Shown here in pieces: positions 52,140 to 61,090 of a stretch of 64,000 nucleotides of DNA; the stretch's first letter is position 1, and every line of letters begins with the position of its first letter. The translations under genes were made by a program, and so were the position numbers. This stretch comes from Leuconostoc lactis (GTDB taxonomy: Bacteria > Bacillota > Bacilli > Lactobacillales > Lactobacillaceae). The notes beneath the pieces were generated by a model, which saw only the letters and a list, made by a program, of their open reading frames with translations, had not been told where the DNA came from and did not search any database. Where the stretch lies: the NCBI RefSeq assembly GCF_007954625.1, contig NZ_CP042420.1, positions 814,501 to 878,500 on the forward strand, in the 5' to 3' direction.

Positions 52140-53156
52140 ATGGAAGCATTAGTGTTGACTGGTATTAAGTCACTGGAATTGAAAGAAATTGCACAACCCG
52201 AAATCAAGCCTGACGAAGTCAAGATTCATACAGCCTTTGCTGGTATTTGCGGGACAGACCATGCGTTATATGCTGGTTTGCCTGGTTCTGCACCAGCGGT
52301 CCCACCAATCGTCTTAGGTCACGAAAATTCAGGTGTGGTTGTTGAAGTTGGTTCAGAAGTCACAAACGTTAAGGTCGGTGACCGTGTGGCAGTTGATCCA
52401 AACATCTACTGCGGTCAATGCAAGTACTGCCGTACAGGGCGTCCAGAATTATGCGAACATCTCTCAGCTATTGGGGTGACGCGTGACGGTGGCTTTGAAG
52501 ACTACTTCACAGCACCTGCCTCAGTTGTTTACCCAATCCCAGACAATGTGTCATTGAAGGCTGCAGCTTTGGTTGAACCAATTTCTTGTGCCGTTCACGG
52601 TATTCAATTGTTGAAGGTATCACCATATCAAAAGGCACTTGTCATTGGTGATGGCTTCATGGGACAATTGTTTGTGCAAATTTTGCAGGCTTACGGCATT
52701 CACCAAGTTGATTTGGCTGGTATTGTGGATGAAAAGTTGGCCATGGCGAAAGATAAGTTTGGTGCAAAGCGCACGTTCAATACAATGGCAGGTGACAAGA
52801 TTCCTGATGGTGAATATGATGTTGTCATTGAAGCTGTCGGTTCACCAAAGACACAAGAAGCAGCCATTGAAGCTGCTGCGCGTGGTGGTCAAGTTTTGAT
52901 GTTTGGTGTCGGTGGTCCAGACGACACATTTGAAATGAACACTTATGAAGTTTTCCAAAAGCAATTGACAATTCAAGGCTCATTCATCAATCCAAATGCC
53001 TTTGAAGATTCATTGGCTTTGCTATCATCAGGCAAGGTAGATGTTGAACCTTTGATTTCACATGAATTGGACTATGCCACTGTTGAAGACTTCTTGAACG
53101 GCAAGCTTGGCGTAGTGTCAAAGGCTGTTGTGAAGGTTGGCGGCGAAGAAGCGTAA
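52140..53156 (+). CDS. Zinc-dependent medium-chain alcohol/polyol dehydrogenase
   Basis: A 338-aa MDR enzyme. Catalytic zinc Cys in AGICGTDH and HEN, structural zinc cysteines CGQCKYCRTGRPELC, NAD fold ALVIGDGFMGQ (one Gly position replaced). Similar to sorbitol, threonine or butanediol dehydrogenases; substrate not resolved. Codon use is highly biased, so expression when induced should be high. Controlled by the divergent LacI regulator by inference. Confidence 0.82.
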   Translation: MEALVLTGIKSLELKEIAQPEIKPDEVKIHTAFAGICGTDHALYAGLPGSAPAVPPIVLGHENSGVVVEVGSEVTNVKVGDRVAVDPNIYCGQCKYCRTGRPELCEHLSAIGVTRDGGFEDYFTAPASVVYPIPDNVSLKAAALVEPISCAVHGIQLLKVSPYQKALVIGDGFMGQLFVQILQAYGIHQVDLAGIVDEKLAMAKDKFGAKRTFNTMAGDKIPDGEYDVVIEAVGSPKTQEAAIEAAARGGQVLMFGVGGPDDTFEMNTYEVFQKQLTIQGSFINPNAFEDSLALLSSGKVDVEPLISHELDYATVEDFLNGKLGVVSKAVVKVGGEEA

Positions 53157-53183
53157 CCGGAAGACAGATCACGCGACAAAGTC

Positions 53184-53197
53184 ATCAACGCGTTGAT
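53184..53197. repeat. Perfect 14-bp palindrome between dehydrogenase and VOC genes
   Basis: ATCAACGCGTTGAT, 10 nt before the GGGGGG SD of the VOC gene. In DNA it could be a binding site. In RNA it could form a short hairpin with a small loop. Confidence 0.4.
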
Positions 53198-53212
53198 CGA
53201 GGGGGGGCAAAT

Positions 53213-53596
53213 ATGGCATTTTCAGATTATTATTCAGGTTTACAACACATCGGTATACCAACACATGATTTGGCAGCTGCGGAAGCTTTTTGGACAAAAT
53301 TAGGATTTACGAAAACTGGTGATTTTCCAGTTGGACAAGTCATCTTTATGCAACGTGATAATCTTGTGATTGAAACGTGGTACCAAGAAGTGGTTGCCAA
53401 TCAACCAGGCGCAATTAACCATATCTCATTGGACACGACAGATGCTGAGGCAGCTTTTGCGGCCGCAAAGGCTGAAGGTTTTGACCTGATTGATTCAGAA
53501 GTGCAACAATTAGCATTTTGGGACAAAGGGATTAAGTTCTTTAATATCCAAGGCCCAGATGCTGTCATTGTAGAATTTTGTGAAATTGTAAAATAA
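53213..53596 (+). CDS. VOC-family (glyoxalase-like) protein
   Basis: A 127-aa protein with two beta-alpha-beta-beta-beta modules. GLQHIGIPTHDLAAAEAFW begins the first and NHISLDTTDAEAAF the second, with metal-ligand-type His and Glu (GPDAVIVEFCE). Possible lyase, isomerase or dioxygenase; substrate unknown. It is 56 nt behind the zinc dehydrogenase and likely cotranscribed. Confidence 0.8.
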   Translation: MAFSDYYSGLQHIGIPTHDLAAAEAFWTKLGFTKTGDFPVGQVIFMQRDNLVIETWYQEVVANQPGAINHISLDTTDAEAAFAAAKAEGFDLIDSEVQQLAFWDKGIKFFNIQGPDAVIVEFCEIVK

Positions 53597-53629
53597 AAAA
53601 AGTTGGCGTAACGGCGCCAACTTTTTTTA
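53596..53629 (+). terminator. Terminator of the dehydrogenase-VOC unit
   Basis: AGTTGGCG (53601-53608) / CGCCAACT (53615-53622), loop TAACGG, seven T. Confidence 0.85.
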
Positions 53630-53718
53630 TTGCGTAGGATTGTGGTGGTGCTATCGTGTTTTCACATTTGTTTCTGAAAGGTACAAAAATACGATGAATT
53701 ATTTTCTAAAATTAATCC

Positions 53719-53778
53719 TGACGAACGCTTGACACTGGTGATTTAAATCGATTAAACTAATAATGTAAGCGCTTAACA
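53719..53778 (+). promoter_or_regulatory. Promoter and cre-like site upstream of fructokinase
   Basis: TTGACA (53729-53734) and TAAACT (53753-53758) are 18 nt apart. TGTAAGCGCTTAACA (53764-53778) contains the palindrome TAAGCGCTTA. It is close to a catabolite cre box but one base longer than consensus, and it sits at the expected +1. AACGCTTGACA (53724-53734) is shared with the dehydrogenase promoter. Confidence 0.5.
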
Positions 53779-54021
53779 AAACGATAAAATAAAGCAATGA
53801 TAGGACAATTTAACGTCACGACGTACTGTAAATGTTAACCACACATTTTAGTCAAGTTGTGGCGTGATTGTCAGTCTGTCTGGCAACGGGTGCGCCTTGT
53901 TTTGTCGCAACTGTGGACTTGGCGTCACCAGCCTGCGGCTTTTGATTGGGAGGCTACAGTCACAATGATCACCTTTGTTGTGTATACGTGTTTAAAGGGT
54001 GATCATTATGACAGCAAATGA
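53779..54021 (+). other. Structured leader upstream of fructokinase
   Basis: Several pairings are visible: CCACA/TGTGG inside TCACG/CGTGA (about 53817-53872), GGTGCGCC/GGCG-T-CACC (about 53890-53930), AGCCT/AGGCT (about 53930-53955), and AATGATCACC (53964-53973) / GGTGATCATT (53998-54007). A small ORF, MITFVVYTCLKGDHYDSK (53965-54021), follows GGGAGG at 53948-53953 and overlaps the last hairpin. No known riboswitch was recognised. Confidence 0.4.
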
Positions 54022-54051
54022 CTAAAACAGAGATAAGAAAAGAGAAAAAAC

Positions 54052-54918
54052 ATGGGACTATTAGGTGCAATTGAAGCAGGTGGAACGAAGTTTGTGGTGG
54101 CTGTTGCGGATGAAGACTTTAACATTGTCGATCGGACAGCATTCCCAACATTAGATGGCGAAAAGACGTTAGATCAGGTTGTTGCGTTCTTTGATCAATA
54201 TGATAACATCGATGCCATTGGGATTGCCGCCTTTGGGCCAATTGATATTGTGCCTGAATCAAAGACTTACGGTTATGTTCTCGACACGCCAAAACACGGC
54301 TGGTCAGGGTATGATTTCTTAGGTCGTATGAAGGCTTGGCGTGATATCCCTTATTACTGGACAACGGATGTTAATGGTGCTGGTTGGGCTGAGTTTACCA
54401 CAGGGGCTGCCAAAGACGTTGACAATATGGTGTATTTGACAGTTGGTACGGGTGTTGGTGCCGGTATTGTTTCTGGCGGACAACTTGTCAGTGGTTATGG
54501 CCACCCAGAAGCCGGTCACATCTTCTTACAAAAGCATCCAGAAGACACGTATGCAGGGCACTGCCCATTCCACGGTGCTAACTGTTTGGAAGGCTTGGCA
54601 GCTGGACCAGCTATCGAAGAACGCTGGGGCATGAGTGCCAAGGAAATTCCTGATGATCATTTGGCATGGCGCATGGAAGCCTTCTACTTGGCACAAGCGA
54701 TATTGGATTATACGATGATCTTGCGCCCAGAAAAGGTTGTGCTCGGTGGTGGCGTGCCACACCGTGAGATTCTTTTCCCCTTAATTCGGGAAAGCTTTGC
54801 GGAACAAATGAGCGATTATTTGGCAGTGCCACCATTGGATGACTATATTGTACCTGTGGCCAACGGGGACAATGCCGGTATCCTCGGTTGTTTCTATTTG
54901 GCGAAAACATTGCGATAA
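54052..54918 (+). CDS. ROK-family fructokinase
   Basis: A 288-aa sugar kinase. ATP/sugar motif GAIEAGGTKFVVAVAD, GTGVGAGIV, and the ROK zinc site around GHCPFHGANCLEGLAAGPA with His in PEAGH. Phosphorylates fructose (or a related hexose) from sucrose or free sugar. SD-like AGAGAAAA before the ATG. It has its own promoter and a long leader. Confidence 0.86.
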   Translation: MGLLGAIEAGGTKFVVAVADEDFNIVDRTAFPTLDGEKTLDQVVAFFDQYDNIDAIGIAAFGPIDIVPESKTYGYVLDTPKHGWSGYDFLGRMKAWRDIPYYWTTDVNGAGWAEFTTGAAKDVDNMVYLTVGTGVGAGIVSGGQLVSGYGHPEAGHIFLQKHPEDTYAGHCPFHGANCLEGLAAGPAIEERWGMSAKEIPDDHLAWRMEAFYLAQAILDYTMILRPEKVVLGGGVPHREILFPLIRESFAEQMSDYLAVPPLDDYIVPVANGDNAGILGCFYLAKTLR

Positions 54919-55002
54919 CCGTTACCTGTTTAACTACTTACTTTTTGTCAAGTTGCGCGCTTTGTGTTACTATGAACACATCAATAACTCAGAGGGAAAA
55001 TG

Positions 55003-55371
55003 ATGGCAAAATTAGCAGAACATACAGAGGATTTACTCTGCGAGAATTTCACCAATACATTTCAGATTTTAGGTCGTAAATGGAATGGCCTAATTATTGA
55101 GACGTTGCTTATTAGTGGACCAAAACGTTTCTTGGAATTGTCACGGGCGATTTCTGGCTGTTCTGACCGTGTGTTGGTTGAACGTCTGAAAGAACTTGAA
55201 GCGGTACAATTGGTTAACCGTGTGACTTATGAAAATTCTAGTCTCATTGAATATAAGCTTACCGAGTCTGGTGAAGCAATGCGTCCACTGATGGCAGCAA
55301 TTCATGAGTGGTCTGATCAATATAATAACGTGGCCAAGACAAAACATGACGACACAGACGCTTTAGCATGA
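55003..55371 (+). CDS. HxlR-family transcriptional regulator
   Basis: A 122-aa winged-helix regulator. Family core FQILGRKWNGLIIETLLISGPKRF, SDRVLVERLKELE and YKLTESGEAMRPLM. ATG 55003 (or 55000) follows GAGGGAAA. Signal and targets unknown; no divergent neighbour. A TGATATACT extended -10 overlaps its stop, facing the T-box region. Confidence 0.84.
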   Translation: MAKLAEHTEDLLCENFTNTFQILGRKWNGLIIETLLISGPKRFLELSRAISGCSDRVLVERLKELEAVQLVNRVTYENSSLIEYKLTESGEAMRPLMAAIHEWSDQYNNVAKTKHDDTDALA

Positions 55372-55396
55372 TATACTAGAGTTGTAATCTAGCGCG

Positions 55397-55434
55397 TTTT
55401 AGTGCTGTGCCGCTATGGCAAATAGTCACTAAAA
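55397..55434 (+). other. Hairpin between hxlR and the T-box
   Basis: TTTTAGTG (55397-55404) / CACTAAAA (55427-55434) with inner TGCC/GGCA. No T tract. Possibly a weak terminator or part of a longer leader. Confidence 0.4.
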
Positions 55435-55472
55435 TAGATGCTAAAACAGTAAAATATGTTTTAAACACGATG

Positions 55473-55688
55473 AATGACCTAGTAATGATAGAACAAATTT
55501 AGCGAGCAATACAGATTGGTGAAAGTATTGTATTTGCGTCTATGATGAATTTCAGTCAGGAGTGATTGGTTTAATCACCAACGTTTTGACAGCGTTATTG
55601 TCATTTAGAGCTGACGTTAGTCAGAAAATTGGGTGGTACCACGATCAGACGTCCCATGTTATCTCATGATAACATGGGACGTTTTTTA
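55473..55688 (+). promoter_or_regulatory. T-box riboswitch, Phe-specific, controlling pheST
   Basis: Stem I begins GACCTAGTAATGATAGA (AGTA bulge), with the distal TTGGTGAAAG loop. The specifier TTC (Phe) is at 55551-55553 in GAATTTCAG. The T-box GGGTGGTACCACG is at 55631-55643, and the terminator pairs ACGTCCCATGTTATC with GATAACATGGGACGT (loop TCAT, T tract to 55687). Uncharged tRNA-Phe would favour the antiterminator and turn pheST on. Confidence 0.9.
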
Positions 55689-55733
55689 TTCACGTGATTA
55701 AAACATCAGGCGTCGTATTGAAAGGAAATGATG

Positions 55734-56783
55734 ATGAGTTTAACTGAAGAACTAACAGCATTAAAGGCTTCAGCCGTAGAACGAATTAACGCCGCAGATG
55801 CAGATATTGAAGCGTTGCGCGTCAGTTTGCTGGGTAAAAAAGGCGAATTAACTGCTTTACTGAAGGGGATGAAGGACGTTGCGCCAGAAGACCGGAAAGC
55901 AGTCGGCGAAATTGGAAACGATGTACGCCAAACTATTACAGCTTTGTTGGCGGAAAAAAAGGCGGCCGCTGAAGCAGCAAAGCTTGAAGCGCAATTGGCA
56001 GCTGAAACGATTGATGTGACGTTGCCAGGTAGTGCACATGTTGTCGGACAACCCCATGTTTTGCAACAAATTATTGATGAAATTGAACAACATTTCTTAG
56101 GTTTAGGCTTTGAAGTGATTGATGATACCGTTGATTCACCGGAAGTTGAAACTGATGAATATAACTTTGAACGGGAAAACTTGCCAAAGGACCATCCGGC
56201 CAGAGATATGCAAGATACGTTCTATATTACGCCTGAAATCCTATTACGGACGCAAACGTCACCTGTACAATCCCGTTCATTAGAAAAGCACGACTTTTCA
56301 AAGGGACCACTTAAGATGATTGCGCCTGGAAAGGTTTATCGTCGTGATACGGATGATGCGACGCATTCACACCAATTCCATCAAGTTGAAGGGATGGTTG
56401 TGGGCGAAAACATCACGATGGCTGATTTGAAGGGCACTTTGCTCTCAATCATGCAAGCCTTGTTTGGCGAAAAGCATCAAATCCGGATGCGCCCATCATA
56501 TTTCCCATTTACTGAACCTTCGGTTGAAGTCGACGTATCTTGGAATGAAGTCACACCAGATACCAAGCCAGAAGATATTGAGTGGATTGAAGTGTTGGGT
56601 GCTGGGATGACGCATCCAAATGTTTTGCGCATGGACGGGATTGACCCAGAGAAGTATTCGGCGTTTGCCTTTGGCTTGGGCCCAGATCGTTTTGCGATGT
56701 TGAAATACGGTGTCGACGATATTCGTCAATTCTATTTGAACGATGTCCGTTTCTTGTCACAATTTAACCGAAAGGGGAACTAA
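55734..56783 (+). CDS. pheS: Phenylalanyl-tRNA synthetase alpha subunit
   Basis: A 349-aa class II synthetase catalytic subunit. The N-terminal coiled-coil tRNA arm is followed by the motif 2 and 3 regions ([21 protein letters not shown] and [17 protein letters not shown]). Three ATGs lie in a row. 55734 has the best spacing from AAAGGA. Pairs with PheT as (alpha-beta)2. Under T-box control. Confidence 0.94.
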   Translation: MSLTEELTALKASAVERINAADADIEALRVSLLGKKGELTALLKGMKDVAPEDRKAVGEIGNDVRQTITALLAEKKAAAEAAKLEAQLAAETIDVTLPGSAHVVGQPHVLQQIIDEIEQHFLGLGFEVIDDTVDSPEVETDEYNFERENLPKDHPARDMQDTFYITPEILLRTQTSPVQSRSLEKHDFSKGPLKMIAPGKVYRRDTDDATHSHQFHQVEGMVVGENITMADLKGTLLSIMQALFGEKHQIRMRPSYFPFTEPSVEVDVSWNEVTPDTKPEDIEWIEVLGAGMTHPNVLRMDGIDPEKYSAFAFGLGPDRFAMLKYGVDDIRQFYLNDVRFLSQFNRKGN

Positions 56784-56785
56784 AC

Positions 56786-59242
56786 ATGAAAACGAATTTA
56801 ACATGGTTAAATGATTATTTAGACCAAACCATTGCGTTAGATCAACAAGCGGTGGCGGATTTAGCTGAACAAGTCGCCCGCACGAGTGTTGAAGTTGATA
56901 GCGTGACAACACTGGCACAACAACAAGATGGTCTTGTTGTCGCCGAAGTCGTCAGTGTGGTACCACACCCTGATTCTGATCACATGGTTATCACGCAAGT
57001 CAATATTGGTGAACCTGAATTGGTACAAGTTGTGACAGGGGCACCTAACGTGGCCGTGGGTCAATTGGTTGTCCTTGCTAAAGTTGGGGCACACATTATT
57101 AATCGTGAATCAGGCGAATTAATGACGTTAACAGCCGCTAAGTTACGTGGTGAAATGTCTTATGGGATGTTGGTGGCCTTACAAGAAATTGGTTTTGACA
57201 ATAAAATTGCGCCGAAAGACTTTGAAGCTGGTATTTATGTCTTTGGACCCAATGATGGTGTGCAACCTGGTGATGATGCCTTAGTGGCGCTGGGAATGAC
57301 AGATCCCGTGTTGGATACTGATTTAACGCCTAATCGTGCGGATATGCTTTCAATGATTGGAACAGCGTATGAATTTGGGGCGATGTTAAAGCAACCAGTA
57401 ACTGAGCCAGCATTTGATTTAGTCGAATATGAGACGTTAGCACGTGATCAAGTTGATGTCGTGATTGAAGATGACACTTTGGCACCAAAGTATACTTTGC
57501 GCGTGGTGAACAACGTGACGGTTGGGGATTCACCACTCTGGCTGCAAAAAGCACTTTGGAATGCGGGTATGCGACCAATTAACAATATTGTTGATATTAC
57601 GAATTACATGATGTTGATGTATGGGCAACCTTTACATGCGTTTGATTTGGATAAGTTATCGGATAAAACCGTGCATGTGCGTCGTGCTAAAACAGCGGAA
57701 CAATTGGTGACGTTGGATGAGCAAACGCGTGATTTACGTGCGGGTGAAGACATCGTGATTACCACTGCTGATGAACCATTGATGCTTGCTGGTGTCATGG
57801 GTGGTGCCAGTTCAGAAGTTGATCATACGACACGACACATCGTTTTGGAAGGTGCTGTGTTTAATCCGAGTTTGGTGCGCGCGACGGCACGTCGTCATAA
57901 TTTGCATTCAGAAGCTTCGGCCCGCTTTGAACGTGGCGTGAACTGGGATGCAACCTTTACGGCTTTGGATCATGCTGCACAATTGGTTGATGAATTAGCC
58001 GGTGGCCAAGTGGCCCGTGGCCGAGTGGTTGCAGCTGATACGCCTTACGAAGAAATTGTGATGCCATTGACGGCGGCACGGGTGAATCAAATTCTTGGCA
58101 CAGCATTGACGCTAGCAGATATTGCTGCCATTTTTGATCAATTAGCCCTAGATTATCAAATTGAGGCGGACACCATTCAAGTAACTTTGCCAGCACGCCG
58201 GCCAGATTTGCGAATCGAAGCAGATTTGATTGAAGAAATTGCGCGCCTTTATGGTTATGACAATTTGCCTGTGACTTTGCCTTACGGGCCAACGACACCT
58301 GGTCACTTAACATTACGTCAGCGTCAAATTCGTGCAAGTCGTCGTATCATGGAAAGTTTGGGCTTGAACCAAGCAATTTCCTACGTCTTAACAACACCTG
58401 AAAAGGCGCAACAATTTGCCGAAAATCCTGGTGAAAAAGTTGTCGCCTTGGATTACCCAATGAGTTCAGATCGGACGACAGTGCGTCAAAATCTATTGGC
58501 GGGTCTATTAGAAGATGTTGTTTATAATGTCAATCATGGCGTGGCCGACGTGGCACTTTATGAACAAGGCCGTATTTTTATTGGAACTGACGACAGTACG
58601 CTGCCAACTGAAATGGAACATTTGGCTGGTGTTTTGACGGGCACACGTGCTACTTCAAGTTGGCAACAGGATAAAACGCAAAAGCCAGTTGACTTCTATG
58701 ATATGAAGGGAATTGTCGCTGAATATTTGGCCCAAATCGGCGTTGAAAATGTGCGTTATGAAGCGACAAAGCGCCACCAAAACATGCATCCTGGGCAAAC
58801 GGCTGATATTTACAGTGGCGATGTTTATCTTGGCTTTGTGGGTCAAATTCATCCTAAGGTGACACAAGCTCATAAGTTAGCACCGGTATTTGGGTTTGAA
58901 CTGAACTTGTTTGCAGTAATGTCACAAGTAACAGGGGACGTTGCCTATGCCCCAATCTCACGTTTCCCACAAATGCGACGCGATGCAGCGTTGTTGGTTG
59001 ATGAACACATTCAACATGCTGACATTGTCGCCCTTATTCGTGAAACAGCTGGTGACAAACTTGTGGACGTGCAATTATTTGATGTTTATACAGGGGATAA
59101 TTTGCCTGCCGGTAAGCGCTCATTAGCCTATACATTGACGTATCAAGACAATGATGAGACACTAGTTGAAGCAGAGGTTAACGCTGACTTTGAACGAGTA
59201 ACCAATGCATTAATCGCGCAACTTCATGTGGAAGTGCGTTAA
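56786..59242 (+). CDS. pheT: Phenylalanyl-tRNA synthetase beta subunit
   Basis: A 818-aa partner of PheS with the N-terminal tRNA-binding (EMAPII-like) domain VVAEVVSVVPHPDSDHM, B3/B4 editing region, B5, and the C-terminal ferredoxin-like anticodon domain (ISRFPQMRRDAALLVDE). SD AAAGGGGAA. 2 nt after pheS. Confidence 0.94.
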   Translation: MKTNLTWLNDYLDQTIALDQQAVADLAEQVARTSVEVDSVTTLAQQQDGLVVAEVVSVVPHPDSDHMVITQVNIGEPELVQVVTGAPNVAVGQLVVLAKVGAHIINRESGELMTLTAAKLRGEMSYGMLVALQEIGFDNKIAPKDFEAGIYVFGPNDGVQPGDDALVALGMTDPVLDTDLTPNRADMLSMIGTAYEFGAMLKQPVTEPAFDLVEYETLARDQVDVVIEDDTLAPKYTLRVVNNVTVGDSPLWLQKALWNAGMRPINNIVDITNYMMLMYGQPLHAFDLDKLSDKTVHVRRAKTAEQLVTLDEQTRDLRAGEDIVITTADEPLMLAGVMGGASSEVDHTTRHIVLEGAVFNPSLVRATARRHNLHSEASARFERGVNWDATFTALDHAAQLVDELAGGQVARGRVVAADTPYEEIVMPLTAARVNQILGTALTLADIAAIFDQLALDYQIEADTIQVTLPARRPDLRIEADLIEEIARLYGYDNLPVTLPYGPTTPGHLTLRQRQIRASRRIMESLGLNQAISYVLTTPEKAQQFAENPGEKVVALDYPMSSDRTTVRQNLLAGLLEDVVYNVNHGVADVALYEQGRIFIGTDDSTLPTEMEHLAGVLTGTRATSSWQQDKTQKPVDFYDMKGIVAEYLAQIGVENVRYEATKRHQNMHPGQTADIYSGDVYLGFVGQIHPKVTQAHKLAPVFGFELNLFAVMSQVTGDVAYAPISRFPQMRRDAALLVDEHIQHADIVALIRETAGDKLVDVQLFDVYTGDNLPAGKRSLAYTLTYQDNDETLVEAEVNADFERVTNALIAQLHVEVR

Positions 59243-59323
59243 AATCTTTTCTAATTAAATTTGAGTTAAGTCTGTTGGCACGGTATAATTGACAATGGAC
59301 TATAACGATTACAAGGAAACCTC

Positions 59324-60610
59324 ATGGCTAAAATAATTGTACACGGCGGCAAGCGCCTCCATGGTGAAGTCACAATTGGTGGCGCAAAAAACTCAACAGT
59401 TGCACTCATTCCAGCTGCTATTTTGGCGGATACACCAGTGACTTTTGATACTGTACCTCAAATTCTCGACGTGAAAAATTTGCAACTTATCTTGGATGCA
59501 ATGAATGTTCAGTCAAAATTTGAAAATGGCAATTTGGCCATTGATCCGACACAAATTGTGGAAAGTGATTTGCCAAGTGGCGCAATCAAGTCACTTCGCG
59601 CATCTTACTATTTCATGGGGGCCTTACTTGGTCGCTTTAACCGCGCAACGGTGACTTTCCCTGGTGGGGATAACTTGGGCCGACGTCCAATTGATCAACA
59701 CATTAAAGGTTTTGAAGCCCTTGGTGCCAAGGTAACGGAAAGCAACGATATTATCCATATTGATGCCACAGAAAACGGGCTAGTCGGCGCACGTATCGCT
59801 TTAGATACGGTTTCGGTTGGTGCGACAATCAATATTATTTTGGCTGCAGTGCGTGCTAAGGGTCAAACGATCATTGAAAACGCGGCGCGCGAACCAGAAA
59901 TTATTGATATTGCAACATTTTTGAATAACATGGGTGCCAACATCCGTGGTGTTGGAACGGATACCATTCGTATTTCAGGTGTGCCAACATTAAAGGCGAC
60001 AAACACCCATACGGTCATTCCTGATCGTATTGAAGCTGGTACTTATATGAGTATGGCGGCAGCTTTTGGTGATGGGGTAACGATTAAAAATGTCATTCCA
60101 GAACATTTGGAATCTTATACATCAAAGTTAATTGAAATGGGTGTGAATTTGGATATCGGTGAAGATGAGATTCACGTCTACCCATCAGACGCTTTACAAC
60201 CGGTTAATATTAAAACAATGCCTTATCCAGGCTTTGCTACTGATTTGCAACAGCCAATCACGCCACTATTACTGATGGCTGAAGGTGAAAGTGTCATTCA
60301 AGATACAATCTATCCAAAGCGCGTGAAGCATATTGCAGAGTTGCGTCGTATGGGTGGTGATATTGATTCTGAAAAGCCTGGTGAAATTCGGGTTAATCAT
60401 TCACCACGCCTTGTCGGTACAGATGTTGCTGCTGCCGAAATTCGCGCGGGTGCAGCCTTAGTGATTGCTGCGGTGATGGCCGATGGCGATACTGTGATTA
60501 ACGATGCTGATCATATTTTACGTGGCTATGATCGTATTCAAGAAAAGCTTGCTGGTCTAGGGGCTGATATTACGATTGAAGGCATTGATTTAATTAATTT
60601 GATGCCATAG
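59324..60610 (+). CDS. murA: UDP-N-acetylglucosamine 1-carboxyvinyltransferase
   Basis: A 428-aa enzyme for the first committed step of peptidoglycan synthesis. [13 protein letters not shown] at the N-terminus, and the active-site loop [17 protein letters not shown], where residue 116 is Asp. Most MurA have Cys here (PGGCAIG), the target of fosfomycin. Asp is known in naturally resistant MurA. The rest ([29 protein letters not shown]) is intact, so it should be active. Own promoter region after pheT. Confidence 0.92.
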   Translation: MAKIIVHGGKRLHGEVTIGGAKNSTVALIPAAILADTPVTFDTVPQILDVKNLQLILDAMNVQSKFENGNLAIDPTQIVESDLPSGAIKSLRASYYFMGALLGRFNRATVTFPGGDNLGRRPIDQHIKGFEALGAKVTESNDIIHIDATENGLVGARIALDTVSVGATINIILAAVRAKGQTIIENAAREPEIIDIATFLNNMGANIRGVGTDTIRISGVPTLKATNTHTVIPDRIEAGTYMSMAAAFGDGVTIKNVIPEHLESYTSKLIEMGVNLDIGEDEIHVYPSDALQPVNIKTMPYPGFATDLQQPITPLLLMAEGESVIQDTIYPKRVKHIAELRRMGGDIDSEKPGEIRVNHSPRLVGTDVAAAEIRAGAALVIAAVMADGDTVINDADHILRGYDRIQEKLAGLGADITIEGIDLINLMP

Positions 60611-60699
60611 TCTTGTAATTTCATACGGCACATGATAAACTGTATTAGTTATAAACTGACTCTGTGACAAAAGTCTCAGGGCGCTAAGGAGAAATGATT

Positions 60700-60966
60700 A
60701 TGCGAGCAGACATTCACCCAGAATACCGTCCAGTGGTTTTCCTTGATGCAACAACAGGTAAGAAGTTCTTGTCAGCTTCTACTGCAACATCAAACGACAC
60801 GACTGAATTTGAAGGTAAAGAATACCCAGTTATCCGTTTGGATATCACATCAGACTCACACCCATTCTACACAGGTAAGCAAAAGTTTACACAAGCCGAT
60901 GGTGCGGTCGACAAGTTCAACAAGAAGTTTGCTGGATTTGGTTTCAAGAACAACGAAGACAAGTAA
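60700..60966 (+). CDS. rpmE2: 50S ribosomal protein L31, type B
   Basis: An 88-aa zinc-free L31. [23 protein letters not shown] is typical of the B form, and no Cys pair is present. ATG 60700 stands 9 nt after AAGGAG. The ATG at 60694 is too close to the SD. Codon use is highly biased. Monocistronic with terminator. Confidence 0.94.
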   Translation: MRADIHPEYRPVVFLDATTGKKFLSASTATSNDTTEFEGKEYPVIRLDITSDSHPFYTGKQKFTQADGAVDKFNKKFAGFGFKNNEDK

Positions 60967-60976
60967 TTGTTCTGAT

Positions 60977-61005
60977 AAAAGCGTTCACTTTGGTGAACGC
61001 TTTTA
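60977..61005 (+). terminator. Terminator of rpmE2
   Basis: AAAAGCGTTCAC / GTGAACGCTTTT with loop TTTG and a T tract. Confidence 0.85.
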
Positions 61006-61021
61006 TTTTTTAAAGCATAAA

Positions 61022-61090
61022 AAGAGAAAGGTTAGTAGTGCCATCATGACTGATTAAAGCGGGCGATGGGCTACTTGCAAGGTGGAGACG
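61022..61090 (+). promoter_or_regulatory. Hairpin leader of the rRNA methyltransferase gene
   Basis: GAGAAAGG (61024-61031), a hairpin GTAG..CCATC / GATGG.CTAC (61035-61074), then a second SD AAGGTGGAG directly before ATG 61091. It resembles the six SD-hairpin sites but has a usable local SD. Confidence 0.35.
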
